Assembly (NCBI GenBank): GCA_017590115.1
Contig: JAGGNK010011225.1
Location: forward strand, 63,387 to 127,386
DNA: 64,000 nucleotides
From: Montifringilla adamsi
Lineage: Eukaryota > Chordata > Aves > Passeriformes > Passeridae
Direction: 5' to 3'
The notes below the pieces were generated by a model. That model saw only the letters and a program-made list of their open reading frames with translations. It searched no databases and was not told the origin of the DNA. This document shows, in pieces, positions 49,901 through 63,550 of the stretch. Made by a program: the position numbers and the translations under genes. Every line of letters begins with the position of its first letter. Within the stretch, counting starts at the first letter, position 1.

Positions 49901-52900
49901 AAATAATCAATCATCCCCACCTTGCACTACAGCTGCTCTCCTGAACTCAGAGGCTTAAAGAAAATCATACCTCACTGGAAGCAGAATTTCTTTTTATTTT
50001 TAACTCCTGAAGTTACTTCAGCAGGCAATAATGTTAAAAACATTTTGATATCCTCTCCCAGAGGCATGGAAGATGACCAGCCATCATGAGAGAGAGAGAG
50101 AATGATGGCAGGAACCTGGATTGCCCTGTTACACAGGAGGGCACCTGCTGGAGCTCCAGGCTGCTGCCATGTACTGGCTGGAGACCCAGTAGGGTTGAGT
50201 CTATTTGAGTCCATCGGAATTTTACATGACTGACACCTTTACTTGGCTCTTTGAATTTTCCAGACTCTACCAGCTTCATGTTTTGGTTCTCTTTTGCTAT
50301 GAGGCAGAGACTTTTTTTTTTTTTGTCTAGGCACCACACTTCAGCAAATAGGGTTTAATGCTATGGAAACCCTCTCTACCTTTTGTTTTCTGAAGCAGTA
50401 TTATGTTTTCTAAGACAAGCTCAAATGTGTTCTATATCAAACAATTTCTGTTTTGTCTTCCCCTCTTTGCTCTCTATTATTTATATTATGGACACTGTGC
50501 AAGCAAAAAACAGAGGAAGCACATCCACATGCATATATGCCCATTGATAATATTTAGTCCTAGTGCTCAGCTGTTCCTTGCTTGTGGCATGTATATTCTG
50601 ATATTCCTTAATCCACTTTAAAAACTCCAACCAAAATAGTGTAAATGCTCAAAAATGTAATCGCTCTATTTCTTGCCATTTGCACTGAAGAGAAAAAAGA
50701 AAACAAAATACTTGTAAAAAAAGCAAAACTTGCAGAAGGAGAAGCATTGGAAAAGCTCATCATCCTGTTGATGATGAGCTAGACATTGTATATATGCATA
50801 TGTATATTCCATAGACAGTAACTCTGTTTGTGATTTTTGAAGGATCCTCAGTATAGAATCATTCAATGTTCACTTATAATTTAGTCTCTTTTAGGACTGG
50901 GTTAATAAAATTCAGATTCAGATTTGCTGTTGTGTTTAATGACATGCTAAAAGGAAAATTTTTCCATTCATATTAGACTTGTGCCTAAATTTGTGTGTGA
51001 TGGTTCAGGAATTGCGTTTGCCCTCCTGTGAAGAGGAGACGTATATATTAGTGGCATGATCAAAATTTTGGCTGCCAAGTTAGGTTCTCTCTAGTAAAAC
51101 CACTGGTGGTTTTCTGGCAGGTGAATGTCATGAGATACCAGAGTTCAGCTGGGGTGGATGGGAGCTAAAGGCTTCAAAGCAGATGTCTGTGAGAAAACTT
51201 CCACCACATATGTGCAGTCCTTTCTGACTTACTGAGCCTAATGACAGCATTCCCTCTTCCCCTGCTTTTGTGGTCATGCAGCATCACCAAGGGGTCAAAG
51301 TAACTGTTTTACTAGCTATTAAGGATGATATTGGAAAAGGTTTGTGACCAATACTTCCTTTGAATATTATTTAATTGAAGAGCAGAGAAGACCCTTGCAG
51401 TAAGAGATACTTAGTATGCAGAGCATCAGTGTCTGGGTCCATTTCCTTTCATTAGCCTTCCTGGAAGCACTTTCTGTGACTAATGTGACCCTTTCATACA
51501 GAGTGGGGTCATGCAGTTTGTACCCCCTGGCAGCACCTGGTTCCTGAAGCAGTGCCACAGCAGCTGTTGCCAGCAGGATGAAGAGGGGCTGAGGTGGCAA
51601 AGCTGAAGGAATTGGGGCTCATGTCCCCTGGGGTCTGGCAAGAGTGGGGGAAAAAAAGCAGCTCATAGGTAACAACAGCAAGCTGACTAACTTAGGGAAA
51701 ATGTCCAGTTTATATTCGTCTTTGTGGAAACAGGAGCCATTTCCTAGAAGGTGGTGCCAAGAGGAAGCCGAAACATCTCTGCTTCGAAGGGAAGATCTGT
51801 CTCCCCCTATGCCATCCCTGCAGGTGTGTTCCTCTGGGTGTCTGGCTGATGAAGTGTGCTAGCAAGAAAAAACAAACTCATATTGTTTGCCACAAATTTA
51901 ACTTGGAGATCAATACAATACCTTGATTTTCTGTGCTCTCAATGTGACATTCAGAACCTACATTGCCCTCAGAAGAGCACGCAGACCCAGAGCGAGAACT
52001 CCAATGCATCTTTTCCTGGTGCTTTTGTAGAGCCTAAAACACACAGCACAGTGTATCCTCAGCCTGAGTTTTCTACTGAATTGGACTGGTCCTTGGTCTC
52101 CCTTCAGAAATGTCATTAAGGTAATGAATTTAAATGCATTTAAAATGACCATTCTCCCTTTTTGCTTGTTGAAGCTGTCAGAAAAGCATGTCTCTGCTGT
52201 TGATACATAGGCTTGAAAGGCAAAGGTCTTGTCTCAGGGTTACTCCTCTTAGGTGCTACAGGTACCTGAAGTGCTGAAGTGCTGCCCTTCACAGATGTTT
52301 TTCAGTCAGTGCCAGGGTCAGGTCAGAACATATTTTAAAGTTAAAATTCAGCCTCATTAATTAGTCACCAGGGTTGTGACTGGGCACAAAGACTAACTAC
52401 TGATATGCATATGGAAAAAAAAGTCTCTGGACAGAATAAAGGTGGTTGTGGAGCAAACACTGAATGTCTAAGAGAGTGATTTCCTTGTCCTGTGATGTTT
52501 TTCTTAAAAACCATCTCCAACAAGGAGGGTCTGAGAATACCCACTCAGTCTGGAAACAGGGAGGGGTATGGGCCTAGGTTAACCGTACAGATTTGGAGAA
52601 GACAGACAAGAAGCCAGACATGACATCATGACAAACTGAATGTAACAAGGGTTTCCAGTGGTATTAATATTAGATGATAATGTTGGAGAGCAGCTGGTAA
52701 TTAGACAGGACAGCTGCCAAGGCCAGTCATTAGCAATGTTGATCTACTCACTTGAAAACCAGAGAAAAGGTATTGCAGATGTTTCTCTGTCACTTTTGTT
52801 TTGGCTGTAATGGACACAATAGCTCATTACAGGTAAAAAGTTCACCTTCCTGCATAACAGTCTTGGATTGTTTGAGTTGCCACAGGATGTTCTTATTTCT

Positions 52901-55900
52901 TACTTGTTGTGTTTGGCCCAGAACTGTAAATCACAAACACCAGGCTGTGTAATTCTGACTTTTATTACATTAATGTATTTTAAGAGCAGGAAATCTATAG
53001 ACTCTTGGCTCAGTGCAGCAGAAGCAGAGCATGGTGGGTACTCTGTGGTCAGGAATGTTCTCAGAAATATGCCTTTTGCTGAGAAGGTGACCTTAAGATA
53101 ATCTTTGCTTGGCTTCTAGACTGAGGAAGGAAGGACATCTCAACCTCTAAGCACAGGTGTGAGGTGGAGGTGTGAGGGTTCTGGGCGGGGGAGGAATTTG
53201 TTCCCTATGTGTAAGAACAGAGGAAGGGAAGGGTGAAAAAAATGATGTTAACTTCAGTGCTGAGACCAGCCTGTGGATGCAGAATTCTCTTTGCACAGGG
53301 TCACTGTGATACTCTCAAGTGCATAACATCAGCCGTGCAGCTGAGATACCAGTGTGTTGCAGTGTGCTTTTATACTTTGTAATTGGAAGGCCCCTGATTC
53401 CCCACCTTGGTGCCTTTTCTACTGAGCCCCAGCAGCACCTTAAGCTCTACCTGCAACCTCTTCAGGAAAAAAGAAAAAATCCCCAAAGTGCACACACTGG
53501 TAGCTGCACTAAAGTGTTTCCTCAGTCTCTTTCTAGGCATTAAGCCATTTTAAATAAACCTCATGTGTTTTGGGAAGCTCCCCTCCAGCCCCACTGAGTG
53601 TCCATTATGTCACAGCATGCAAAAGTGATCTGCTCATTGTCAGAGACTGGAAAAGGTGATCTGATTTGAGACACCGTGGGGACTTGGAATGAGTGGCAGG
53701 AGTGGGTCAGGCTTTGCTCTGGTGAGGTGGTGCTCTGCCCCAGACCCCCACCCCCAGTGTCTGTCAATCATTGCACGCTGGAGGCAGCCCCAGTGTCCCC
53801 TACCTCTGTCCCCAAGAGGCTGAAAGACAAGAAATCCCTCCTGGGAAGAAGGCCCAGGATGGGCCAAGGCTTTAAAAAGCCTGACCCCAAGGCAAGCATT
53901 GTACATTGTTCTTTTACCCTGCCTTCATCTTGGAGTTTCACATCGCTGCAACCCAGGAGCTCATAGCTATGTGTTTGGCTTTTTATATCTTTACTGTCTT
54001 TCTGGTTTTCTCTCTTTCTTCTTTTAACTCTCTTCTCATGTTACATAGCATCAAATGCCTTTAAAGGTTTTCTGTGTTCAATGGGCTAAGTCTATGCTGT
54101 GATAAATGACATTGCATTGTATTTACTTTTTTACCAATATTCATTAATTTTCTATCATTTGTCCTATAGTTTGCCATTAAAAAACTTTTTAGTGTTTTTA
54201 TCTCTTGATGATATTTGGTTGGAATGTTTTCCTTTGCATCTACCCTGAGCAAAAGAACCTTGGTTTAGCCCTAGGGTTGAGTGATCAGCATGTAACACCT
54301 GTGCAGCAGAAAAATCCCTTAGACTTGAGGCTGGCTACCACCAGAATCCATATTACATGTGCAAGTGAACTCACTAATGACCATGATCTTCTCCCTGAGC
54401 ATGTCACTTTCCACTCTGCTTTTGCACAGCTATTTTAATATGGGGAGAGGGAAGTCAGAGAAGGCAGATTGCTAAACACTTGGTCTGCTGGGCCAGAAGT
54501 GCTTTATTTATTTGGGGTGGCCTCTGGGCCAGACTTTATACTGCTGTGCCTGGATAAAAAATCCTTGCCCGTGTGAACAGTCTAACCTGAGAGAGCCCTG
54601 CCAGTGGCTTTCAATGGGCTGTGCTATATCTGTGAAGTTGCCAGTGAATACAAATATTTGCAGGAGAGAAGTTCAACAAGCATCTATCTTTTCAAAGGCA
54701 TAAAAAGTTGATTGCTCCTTTATTTTACTGCTTCTGAATATCCTACCCTGAATACACTGCTTTCCTTCAACTGTGAAAGTGTGCTGGAGAGTCTTGAACA
54801 TAAGAGTCATGTTACAGCTCTTGATCCTTCTCATCCATGAGTTCCCTTGCATGCTCAGGAATGCCTCAGGTAAGTAGTGCTGAGCTGCCGGGGCAATTAT
54901 ACCTCTGGGATACCTTTTAACCTTTCTTTTAGCTATCATGCACTGGGAGAATTACACTAAACCAGGTCATAATAGAAATGTTGTGAAATGGAACTCGAGA
55001 TAAGAGAGATGTGCTTCAGTAAAAGTGAAAGTGGAGGGGGAGATTTGAACCGCATCTCCAGGTTCAGCCTCTGAAGAGGAGAGGCAGTGGAAGCTAATGC
55101 AGTGAAATGAGCTGTAACAAAGCCACACCAGGAGTTATTCAGCTGTTCACAAGAATTTTAGAAGAACTGTAATTGGGAAATGATGTGAATATCAAACAAA
55201 ATGTCACTTGACTGGAAGCCTTGAAAGGAGGGGGAAATAAAAGAAAATGAAGAAAAAACCTGAATTACATGTCACCCTCTTAGACATGCTCTGAAAGAGC
55301 TCCCTGCTCTCCAGTCAGACCTTTTGGCATGCTATTGTGTAGCATTGTGTATTTCCGTGTGGGGTGCTTCTCCTTGAAAGAAATTAAAATGATGGGAAAG
55401 CTGGCATGTCATGTTAAATAACATCACATGTTTTTTTATTGGGGAGGAAAAAAAAGGATGAAGAACTATGCTGAGTTCCAAGAAAATAACTACTGAGGAA
55501 ATGAGTGCAGCAACCAGCTCAGATCCTGTCTCTGGAAAATAGCAGCCATGCCAGCACAGGGAAACATGGTCTGTATCCTGGCAGGGTTCAGAAGTAGGCT
55601 CAAATTTCTTCTCCGTGCTGTTTGCTGGTGACCTGCAGACCAGATTGTCCACATCTCTCATCTCTCCCAGCTGCCCATAATGATTTTCAAGTTCTAATGT
55701 TACAGGTTTTTTTTTTTTTTTTCTAAAATATGAAATATGTATAAAAATATCAGGATTGTTGATCACCATTTCTGCTCTTGTTAACTAATATTCACTTTTT
55801 GTTTCTAAATTCCCTGTCTGCCATTCTTTGGGAGTAAGTAATCTTAAAAGCACTTTGGCCCTTTATTCCTCGTCATTGTCCTCCACAGGCAGAGAGCACT

Positions 55901-56397
55901 GCTGGGTTGGGTCCTCTGGGCCCCTTGATGTTCTCCTCAGCACTCATAGAAGCATTGTCATTTGGATGACTTGCAGTTCCTCTCTCTTTCATTTAGTGCG
56001 TTTTTGTCTGGAAACACCAAGAAACCACCTGCTGCATGTAGAAACATAAGGACCCTGTGGGCCATTGAGCCCACTGCATGCCTGGAGAGAGAAACAGGAC
56101 TAGGACAATATTTGCTTTGAGCTTTACCTGAGTGAAAAAAATCCTCTTTTCTCCTGAAAGGAGATGATGACAGTGCTGTGGAGTAATTACCCATCAAGAA
56201 GACAAGAAGAGCACTCTGATTTTGATTAGACAGAATTTCTCAGTGGCTTCATGGTGCTCCTTCTCATCTCAGATCTTTTGCAACCAGGAGCTTTAAAAAG
56301 AGGTTAATATGGGTTTTAATGCTTTACTTGCTGGGGCTATATGGAGAAAAGAAGGGTGATCCACTGCAGTGAGACAGCTGTCTGATAATAGATACAG
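46961..56397. other. Intergenic DNA, no gene recognised
   Basis: About 9.4 kb with only short chance-like open frames (largest 145 codons at 48523-48960 and 55332-55769). A perfect 11-bp hairpin is at 50754-50780, a short GA run near 50089-50101, and a T-run near 55707-55721. No RNA gene found. Confidence 0.7.
50754..50780. repeat. Perfect 11-bp inverted repeat, 5-base loop
   Basis: AGCTCATCATC, loop CTGTT, GATGATGAGCT. The stem is complete with no mismatch and does not extend outwards. Confidence 0.95.
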
Positions 56398-56423
56398 TAT
56401 AATATTATGTACATAATATTATA
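56398..56423. repeat. 26-bp perfect AT-rich palindrome
   Basis: The half-site TATAATATTATGT is followed directly by its reverse complement ACATAATATTATA, with no spacer. Confidence 0.95.
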
Positions 56424-59400
56424 TACATTAAATGCATTAGTAACAGCTACTATATTTTTGGTAATGTTGTTATGCATCTGTCATGATTTGATAGGAAACC
56501 CTTCAGGCAAATATTCATAAGGGCCTGATGAAACAGATATGCTGATTTCTATCTGTAAATTGTGGTGATTTTGATGGAAATTTCCCAAATTGTATTTTAA
56601 AATAATGTTTCATATACAGTAGCATAAGAAAAATCCTGCCTTGGAGCATCACAGGAAAACAACAAAACGCTAATCCTTGTTGTGTTTTTTCCTCACCTTC
56701 ATTTCTTCACTATAGAGCTGGAAGACACTTGCCACCTTCAAAAGAAAGAAAAAATGTAAATTCACTCTTTTGCTGTGAATAACAGAAAATGAGGTCTGAT
56801 TTTAGGTTTCTAGTCAATATCTTCTTATTCTGTCTTTGAATGTATATTTTGGTTTTTTGAAATCTGGGTTTTCTGGATGCTTTTTTGTTTGGTGCTGTTT
56901 CTAGTCAGTGAAACATCATCTCTAAAGACAACCCCTTCCCCATCAGGCTGCACTGGGGAAGAGTTACAATAAAATACATGTGCAAGCACAGGTCCACAGG
57001 CAAGTGAGTGACTATATAGCCTTGAAGCAAGGCTGGAAGAGAGCACTTGGTTGTGCCCAAGCAGTAGTTGCCATCTGCCATGTCAGAGGATGGCTGCGAA
57101 GGGCTCCCTGTGCCCCACCGTGTGTTCCTCAAGCACAGAGGGAGATGGAGAGGTGACAGGAAATGATTGAGCTGTCATCACTGTGGGCACTCTACTCCCA
57201 AAGAGAGAAGCCCAGTCAAATGGTGTTGAAGAACCATTTTCAGGTTCTCTGGGCCTTTTAAACCATAAATTCAGATTTAAAAGGCCCAGAACCATAATTT
57301 ATTTGAGGAAGCTGCTACAGCAAAAAGAAAGCCATAGGGCAGCTCAGCACTAAGAGCCAGCTTCATGCAACCTCTCAGCAGATGATTTTGGTATCTGCAT
57401 GTTTCTCCCTGCCTTCTTTCCCATTCAGAAAGATACATGAAGCAATGAAGATGATTTGTGGCCTATTCTTATTCCTGCTACAGAGAATAAGTGTTGTTTT
57501 CCAGTCTGAGCCAGGAGCAGGACTTGTATCTCTCTCAGCTGTACAGCTCTCAACTGTTTTTCTCCCTTCACTTAAGGATCTCACAGAGGCACACCTCAGT
57601 TGTACTTGTGCTTTTATCTTTGCTCTCTGTTATTAACGGGTCTAATAGCTAACATTCTTTTGGATGAGACCTTATTAATCAAAGACTGTCTGCTCTGGTA
57701 AAGGTCTAATGATATTTTAAAGCTTTTCTTCCAAGGGCAGAGATTTGCCTGTGAATCGTTAACCAGAGGTTCCCCCGGGGCTCTCTAGTCTGTGGTCAGG
57801 CACTGCCCCTTCCCCTTGCAGGGATGGCTGCTTTTTGGTGGGTCTGAGATGCAAAGGGCAAAATCAAGCTAAAATATTAGCTCCCTGTTAAAGTTAAATA
57901 ACAGTGCTGCTGCTATTCTGAATTCAGTAGTGTTCCCTGAAATAATTTCCTGGGAAAGGGTTTGGCAGACTTTACTTTCCGACTCACACAAATATGTTCT
58001 TGCTGGAGTGACTGAATGGAGAGGTTTGCACACTGGTGTGCTTTTGATTTCCTTTTTTGCTTTATTCCTGCATTTTTTCCCATTTTAAAAAACATTATAA
58101 AACACTATTAATTCACTTGAAAAGCACTGTGGTTTCTTTTTCTCTGTTATGCTATACAAAGTTATACCATCAAATATTACCCTTCTGTGGGACTCTTTTC
58201 TAACTGGTTGCATGGCAATGCAATTGAGGGCTTGGCAAATACTAGCAAGTAACTCTTGATGTTACCACAATGTTCTGAAAAGCTTGTATCACTGCAAAGT
58301 GGTTCTCAGCTATGTTTAACTGCAATGCAAAGTGAAAAAGAAATATTGGAGTGTGACCAAACAGCTCCTGATGGTTTTGTTCTTGTGCATCATGTGTGCT
58401 GGGGGCAGAAACTGTTCAGTTTTTAGTGCTACTGTAATGGCTCCCTCTAGAAATGCGTTGGGCGTTATTACAAATGGAATGGCAGCACTTGCACTTGTGA
58501 ATTGAAGCTTTGCACAGCCCTGGCAGCAAATTCAGCTACTTCGTGTTCCTGTTGAAAAGCCCAATATGGTGGTGGAGGAGTGCAGGTCAGCAGAGTTCAC
58601 CTGCAGAGGAGGGCAAGAAGCCAGTTTTTGGGGAAAGCAGGGGAGGTGGTCTGGGCCCTGGGGGTGGTGGGGAGCAGCAAGGGACTGGTGGTGAAGGCAG
58701 CAGGCTGCCTTTTGTCATCTGGGTGGCTTCACTCAGCTGCTACCTTGGAGAAGGAGACTTGGAAATAGGGAGTGAAAGGGTGGGTCTTTTAGCAGCTTGT
58801 TTCCCATCTTCTGCAGTGGGACACTTAGGAGAGAAATGGGCTTGTAGTTACCTTATGGTGACCCCTCCTGCCCCCCACTCTGTCTGGCAATCCGAAAAGC
58901 TGCCACTTCCCAGACCGGTGCAGCTGGACACCACTCAGCATTACACCAGGCATCTTGCAGTAGGAGACAAGGACCTGCCTTTGAATGCCCATAGAAAGAC
59001 ACTGAAAATAGCTGGAAGCATCCCAGGACAAACAGATGAAGTGCATGTGCAGACATGGGGTAATATTATAAGAGGATTGACGGCATTTATCCAAGGTATG
59101 AAAAGCGCTATTATTCCCTAACAAAGAGGTAACCTGAGGAAGCTGCAGCTGTCAAGGAGGAGCAAATCAAATGAGTTCTCCTCTTCTTTATGCCATGACA
59201 AAATGTGCCAGGGGCTTTGTGAGCAAATAGAAGGTAGGGCCCTGAGGCAAACAGCTAACAGTTTAAGGCTAGACCAAACAGCGTGTGTTTGCAGGTAGCA
59301 ATCTGCAGGTTAGGGAAAGGGGAGAGGAGATTAGAGAGGAGATAATCTACAGTCCCTAAGGGATAGCACACAGACTAGCCAGATCAGATGGTTCAGCTAT

Positions 59401-62400
59401 CACAATAAATCTGTTTGCTGTCTATCTGGATTACTCTGTGCATTTTTGAGATGGGTACTGCCTTTGCTTCTGGAGCAGTCTGACCCTCTAACACCCCTGC
59501 TTTACAATGTGCTTGGAGGTTGGGCAGCTCTGTATGCTTCTCTCAGCTTCCTGATGAGAAAATCCCTCACACTCTGACCCTGAGGGAGCCTGGAGCAGTG
59601 CAGAAAATGTTAAGCCCTGAGTATCTGATCTAGATATGCTTCCTGTCACCTTACTTTTGCAGTAATATTTGCACATTTAAAAATTATTTTTGACTGCAAT
59701 GTTTGATCTTGTAGCTGAGACCAATCTGGTGTTTTTTGCTAGGCTTTCAAGTCACCCTTGGAGCTGGGTCATTCAGGCAGATCACAGGTAGAACAATGCA
59801 GCCTGTGTTCAGCTAACCTGGTGTAACGATACAAGCTCTAACCTGTAATGCAATGCAATATCCTACAGCCAAGAGATTTTTATGCCGGTGAAGTTAAATC
59901 AATAAACTTGGTAAGTTAGGCTGGTACTGATATTTTTAATTGCACTCCCTACGGACAGCCTCACAGTTCCAATGTCTAATCAGAACTGCAAACTATTCAG
60001 AGGAGTTTTCTTGGCAAATAGGGCTATGAGTAATCAATAGCTCAGTGTATGCGTGTGTGCACAAATACTCATTTAGTAATTCTGCCCTGCGAACGCATTC
60101 ATTAACCTGACTGCCTGATGTTACCCCAGCCTCCCTCCCCTCTTCACAGACAGGAAAAAGGAATGCATTCATTGATTACACTGCTTTAATTTATTTGCTT
60201 AGTTCTAATCTCTGCACAAGATAAGACTGTTGAGAATTGTCAAATTGCATGATTTGGAGAATTGAAAAGGCCATTTCCTCTCTATTTCCTGCATCATATG
60301 ATAATGCAAGATCCATAGTAGTATTTTTGCTCTCCATGCAAAACATAGATTAGTGGATATAGCTTTAAGTGTCACTGTTTTGTGCTAGTATGTCCCATCA
60401 TTTATGCACAGAGAAATTGAATAAATAGTTAATACCAATGGAATACAACTGGACTTTAAGTCTGAAACAAACAGAATGACCTACCTATCAGCCCTTGCCT
60501 TTGGGAAAGGCTGGTCCCAATTAAATAAAAACAGACTGCTCCTGTTTGATGTATGTGATTTTGATGCTGAAGGTTTATTTAATTACAGTTGTTTTAATTC
60601 TGTCTCCTGTGAGTTATTGCTGTATTTGTCCCCCCAAGCTCCTTAGTCTAATGTTGCCTGTCAGTGACAGATTGCTCTCTGCTTGATGTGCCTGTTGCTT
60701 ACTCGTGAGAGTAGGAGAACCTGTGCAGCACAACTGCCCTTCGGTGCCTGTTGGAAGTGGTCTTTGTTATCAGCCCTGCAGGAGCTGTTGGTAAAGCAGC
60801 TGCTCGCTCTCACGTGAAGCAGGTCCTGTTTTCATTTCAGCAGTGGGAAAGGGAGACAGCACTGTCAGTGCTGCAGGTGCAGAGCTGTAGGCAAGTGTAG
60901 ATCTAATAGCTTGCTGGGCTTGTGTGCCGGAATGTGGCAGGATGCCCTCTCCAGGAGCCATGGCCTTGACAGGCCAGCCAAAGGCTTACACTGCAGAGAA
61001 TAAATTACAGGGAAAGAGACAAATTGCAAGAGGGAAAGAGAAATGAGAGCAAAGAGAAGGAGATGAAGTGATGGGAATGTGCAGACAGAGAGAGGAAGGA
61101 GCAGCAGCAAAGGCAGCTAGTAGGGAAGAAGGAGTAACCTTCCACAACCTAAATATTCCCAACAGCATGGGGTGCCCCAGGGCCCCAGCCTTGGCACCCA
61201 CATGGTTCCAGGCACCCGGAGATGGAGGTGTGGAGGCAGCATTGTGCTCTGTCCTTCCTTGGAGGATGATTTGGCATTAATTTCACTGTGGGGAGCATTG
61301 TGGTGTGGCTGGAGAGCTTCCCCCTTCCACCCTGCCTGCACCACGTAACAGCTACAAATTGTCCATGAGGGCACTGATGTTGTGCCTCAGTTTATTCCTG
61401 CAAAACCTTTTCCTGACTGCGCCATGAGTAGGCCCTGTTCCTAACCTTCCCTGGCACTGGGGTTTTCCTAAAGCCCAAGAAGTTCTAGTCTGGGTCAGGG
61501 GGAAAGGAAGGGGGTCTTAGTGCATGGTAGAGTCGCAACAGTGTCCCACAGCTTGCTTGGGTCCATCTGGAGAGTTATTGGAAGGCCCTGCTTAACCTTA
61601 CAACCCAGGGAAGAGACTTTCTGCACTGAACTGGTGAGGAAAATGGTGAGGAAGCTGAATACCCATAGGACCTCTTGCCTTATTCCCCAGGTCACAAACT
61701 GCACAGGGCTCAGACAAGAGGGGGTTTCATTTCTGGTTGACTTCAGTGCTCAGATAATAGCACCTGCAGGCAGAGAAGTACTACACTACTGTGACATGGG
61801 AGATTCATTTGTCAAAAGTGTCCTGGGTATTTCTCATCAACTCTAAAGTCACGTCAACAGCCCTTCCAAAGTTCTTTGTGGTTTTTGGGTTTTTTTCCCC
61901 TAAGTGGGGGTAAAATAAAAAATCAAAAGCAGAAATTATGTCTCCATGCCAACACTTGCTGTGGTCAGCCCAGGTGCGTAATTTTGAATGTACTGATGCC
62001 TATGGTATGCGACAACCCCTCATAGCCTCAGAATGGCTGCGTGCTTGGGAAAACACAGCTTCCTCCTGAAGGCCATCAGAAAAGAAAGGGGAAAGAGAGG
62101 GGAAGTGTTGCAAACACCATTTACATATCTGGGAGATGAGCTCATCCTCTTCTGTGCAAATAGGAATTGAGAGGATCCATGAAAAAATAATAAATTCAAT
62201 TAGTCTTTTCTGAAAGGTAAAGAAAGCACTGCTTGCCTCTGGTAATGGGCTTAGAGGAGGAGGAAGCTGCATTGCTAATGTGCTGCAAGTGTGTAAACGT
62301 CTCTCTGGTTTGTAAATACCCTTTATTTCTTTAAAGCAAAACCTGCAAAATTCCCATATTTCTGAGTTTCTAGCCTCCTGACCAAGGTGTGTGACTTCTG

Positions 62401-63149
62401 CTCATCAATTTCCCCTGCCAGTTGAATGACAGATACCCCCTACATTTCGGAACACCCACCACCTCTAGACACTTACCTAAGGAAGGAAATTGTTTAGTCT
62501 ATGAAGTAGCTGCTCTATTTCCCTCTAATTGCAGCAACTCTGTGTTGGACAGATGGCCAGGTCTCTGCATCATGTCAAGGAAGTTCTGCTTATTTGTCTG
62601 TGCAACAAACTTTATTACAGCTCTTCCAGACACATTTATTTTAAGTTAACTTTGACCACTCTGGTGCTGCATCAGAATAAGGCACAACTTCACAGCAGCA
62701 CCTCCTGCTTACTCGCTCTGTCTGTAAAAACCTTCCTGCTGCTCCTCAAGCAGACTTTGCTTGATGTTTTACTCCCATCTAGTGCTTTTTATTAAAACTG
62801 CTGGTGCTGTGTTTCTGACACGGGACTAGTCTGAGCTGATCAAATATCACCTTATTTCTAACCTAGGTGTTCATCAAATTTCTTTCCATCTGGCTATGAA
62901 AATCCACAGCTCTTTGATCCTCCCTGGTGTAGTGGAGGAACAGGAAGGGGGGACATCCCTGCAGACTTTTGCTTCTGTAAAATTCCTTTGTGTCTTTCAT
63001 TTACAAGACACTTCTTTCATGATTGTTTTCTTCTCAGAGGAATCTTGACACTTATGCATGTTGGAAGCAGGTTTTTAAATACATTCTTGTTGATACTGAT
63101 GGGGAGGGGAAGGCTGCTGTATGAAATATGAGTGATGTACTTCGGTGGT
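56424..63149. other. Intergenic DNA, no gene recognised
   Basis: Contains the hairpin at 57243-57293, a G-rich section at 58629-58684, and a 203-codon open frame (58510-59121) that has no upstream ATG. The stretch 59930-60640 has homeobox-like TAAT/ATTA words but no coding signal. No RNA gene found. Confidence 0.7.
57243..57293. repeat. Imperfect inverted repeat, 18-bp stem
   Basis: The left arm is GGTTCTCTGGGCCTTTTAAA (57243-57262), the loop is 13 bases, and the right arm is TTTAAAAGGCCCAGAACC (57276-57293). All 18 right-arm bases pair; the left arm has one two-base bulge (CT). Confidence 0.95.
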
Positions 63150-63550
63150 CTATATTGGGACCGGTGTTATTTAATATCTTCATTAATGAACAGGCAGAGG
63201 GATCAAGTGCATCCTCAACAAATTTGCATATCACACTAGGCTGAGTGGAGCAGTTTTCACACCTGAAGGATGGAATGCCATCCAGAGGGACCTAGATAGG
63301 CACAAGAAGTGGGCCCATGGGAATCTCAGGAGGTTTAACAAGACCAATCTCAAGGTGCTGTACCTGGGTCAGGGAAATGCCCAGTACCAGCACAGGCTGG
63401 GGATTGAACAGATGGAGAGCAGCCCTGCCCAGAAGGACTTGGGGGTGCTGGTGGATGAGAGGCCATCAATGTGCACTCAGCCCAGAAAGCCAGACATGTC
63501 CTGGGCTGCATCCAAAGCAGCGTGGCCAGCAGGTGAGGGAGGTGACAGAT
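63150..63550 (+). mobile_element. CR1 LINE fragment (ORF2 reverse-transcriptase end, degenerate)
   Basis: Across frames it reads NKFAYHTRL, IQRDLDRHKKWAHGNL, VLYLGQGNAQYQHRLG, SSPAQKDLGVLVDE, the C-terminal part of CR1 reverse transcriptase. The catalytic FADD box is replaced by FAYH (codons TAT CAC at 63229-63234), and frameshifts are present, so the copy is dead. It is truncated at both sides. Confidence 0.85.

Noticed and set aside
55039..55059. tRNA B-box-like word (GGTTCAAATCTCC on the minus strand) in a 6-bp hairpin
   Set aside because: No A box, cloverleaf or CCA-side acceptor stem could be found around it.
56038..56110. Possible old repeat (GAAACATAAGGACCCTGTGG and following)
   Set aside because: The resemblance to reptile/avian CR1-like repeats is too short and vague to call.
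58510..59121. 203-codon plus-strand open frame
   Set aside because: It starts at a TTG with no upstream in-frame ATG. The content is low-complexity Gly/Ser/Pro from a G-rich tract and matches no family I know, so it is most likely chance.
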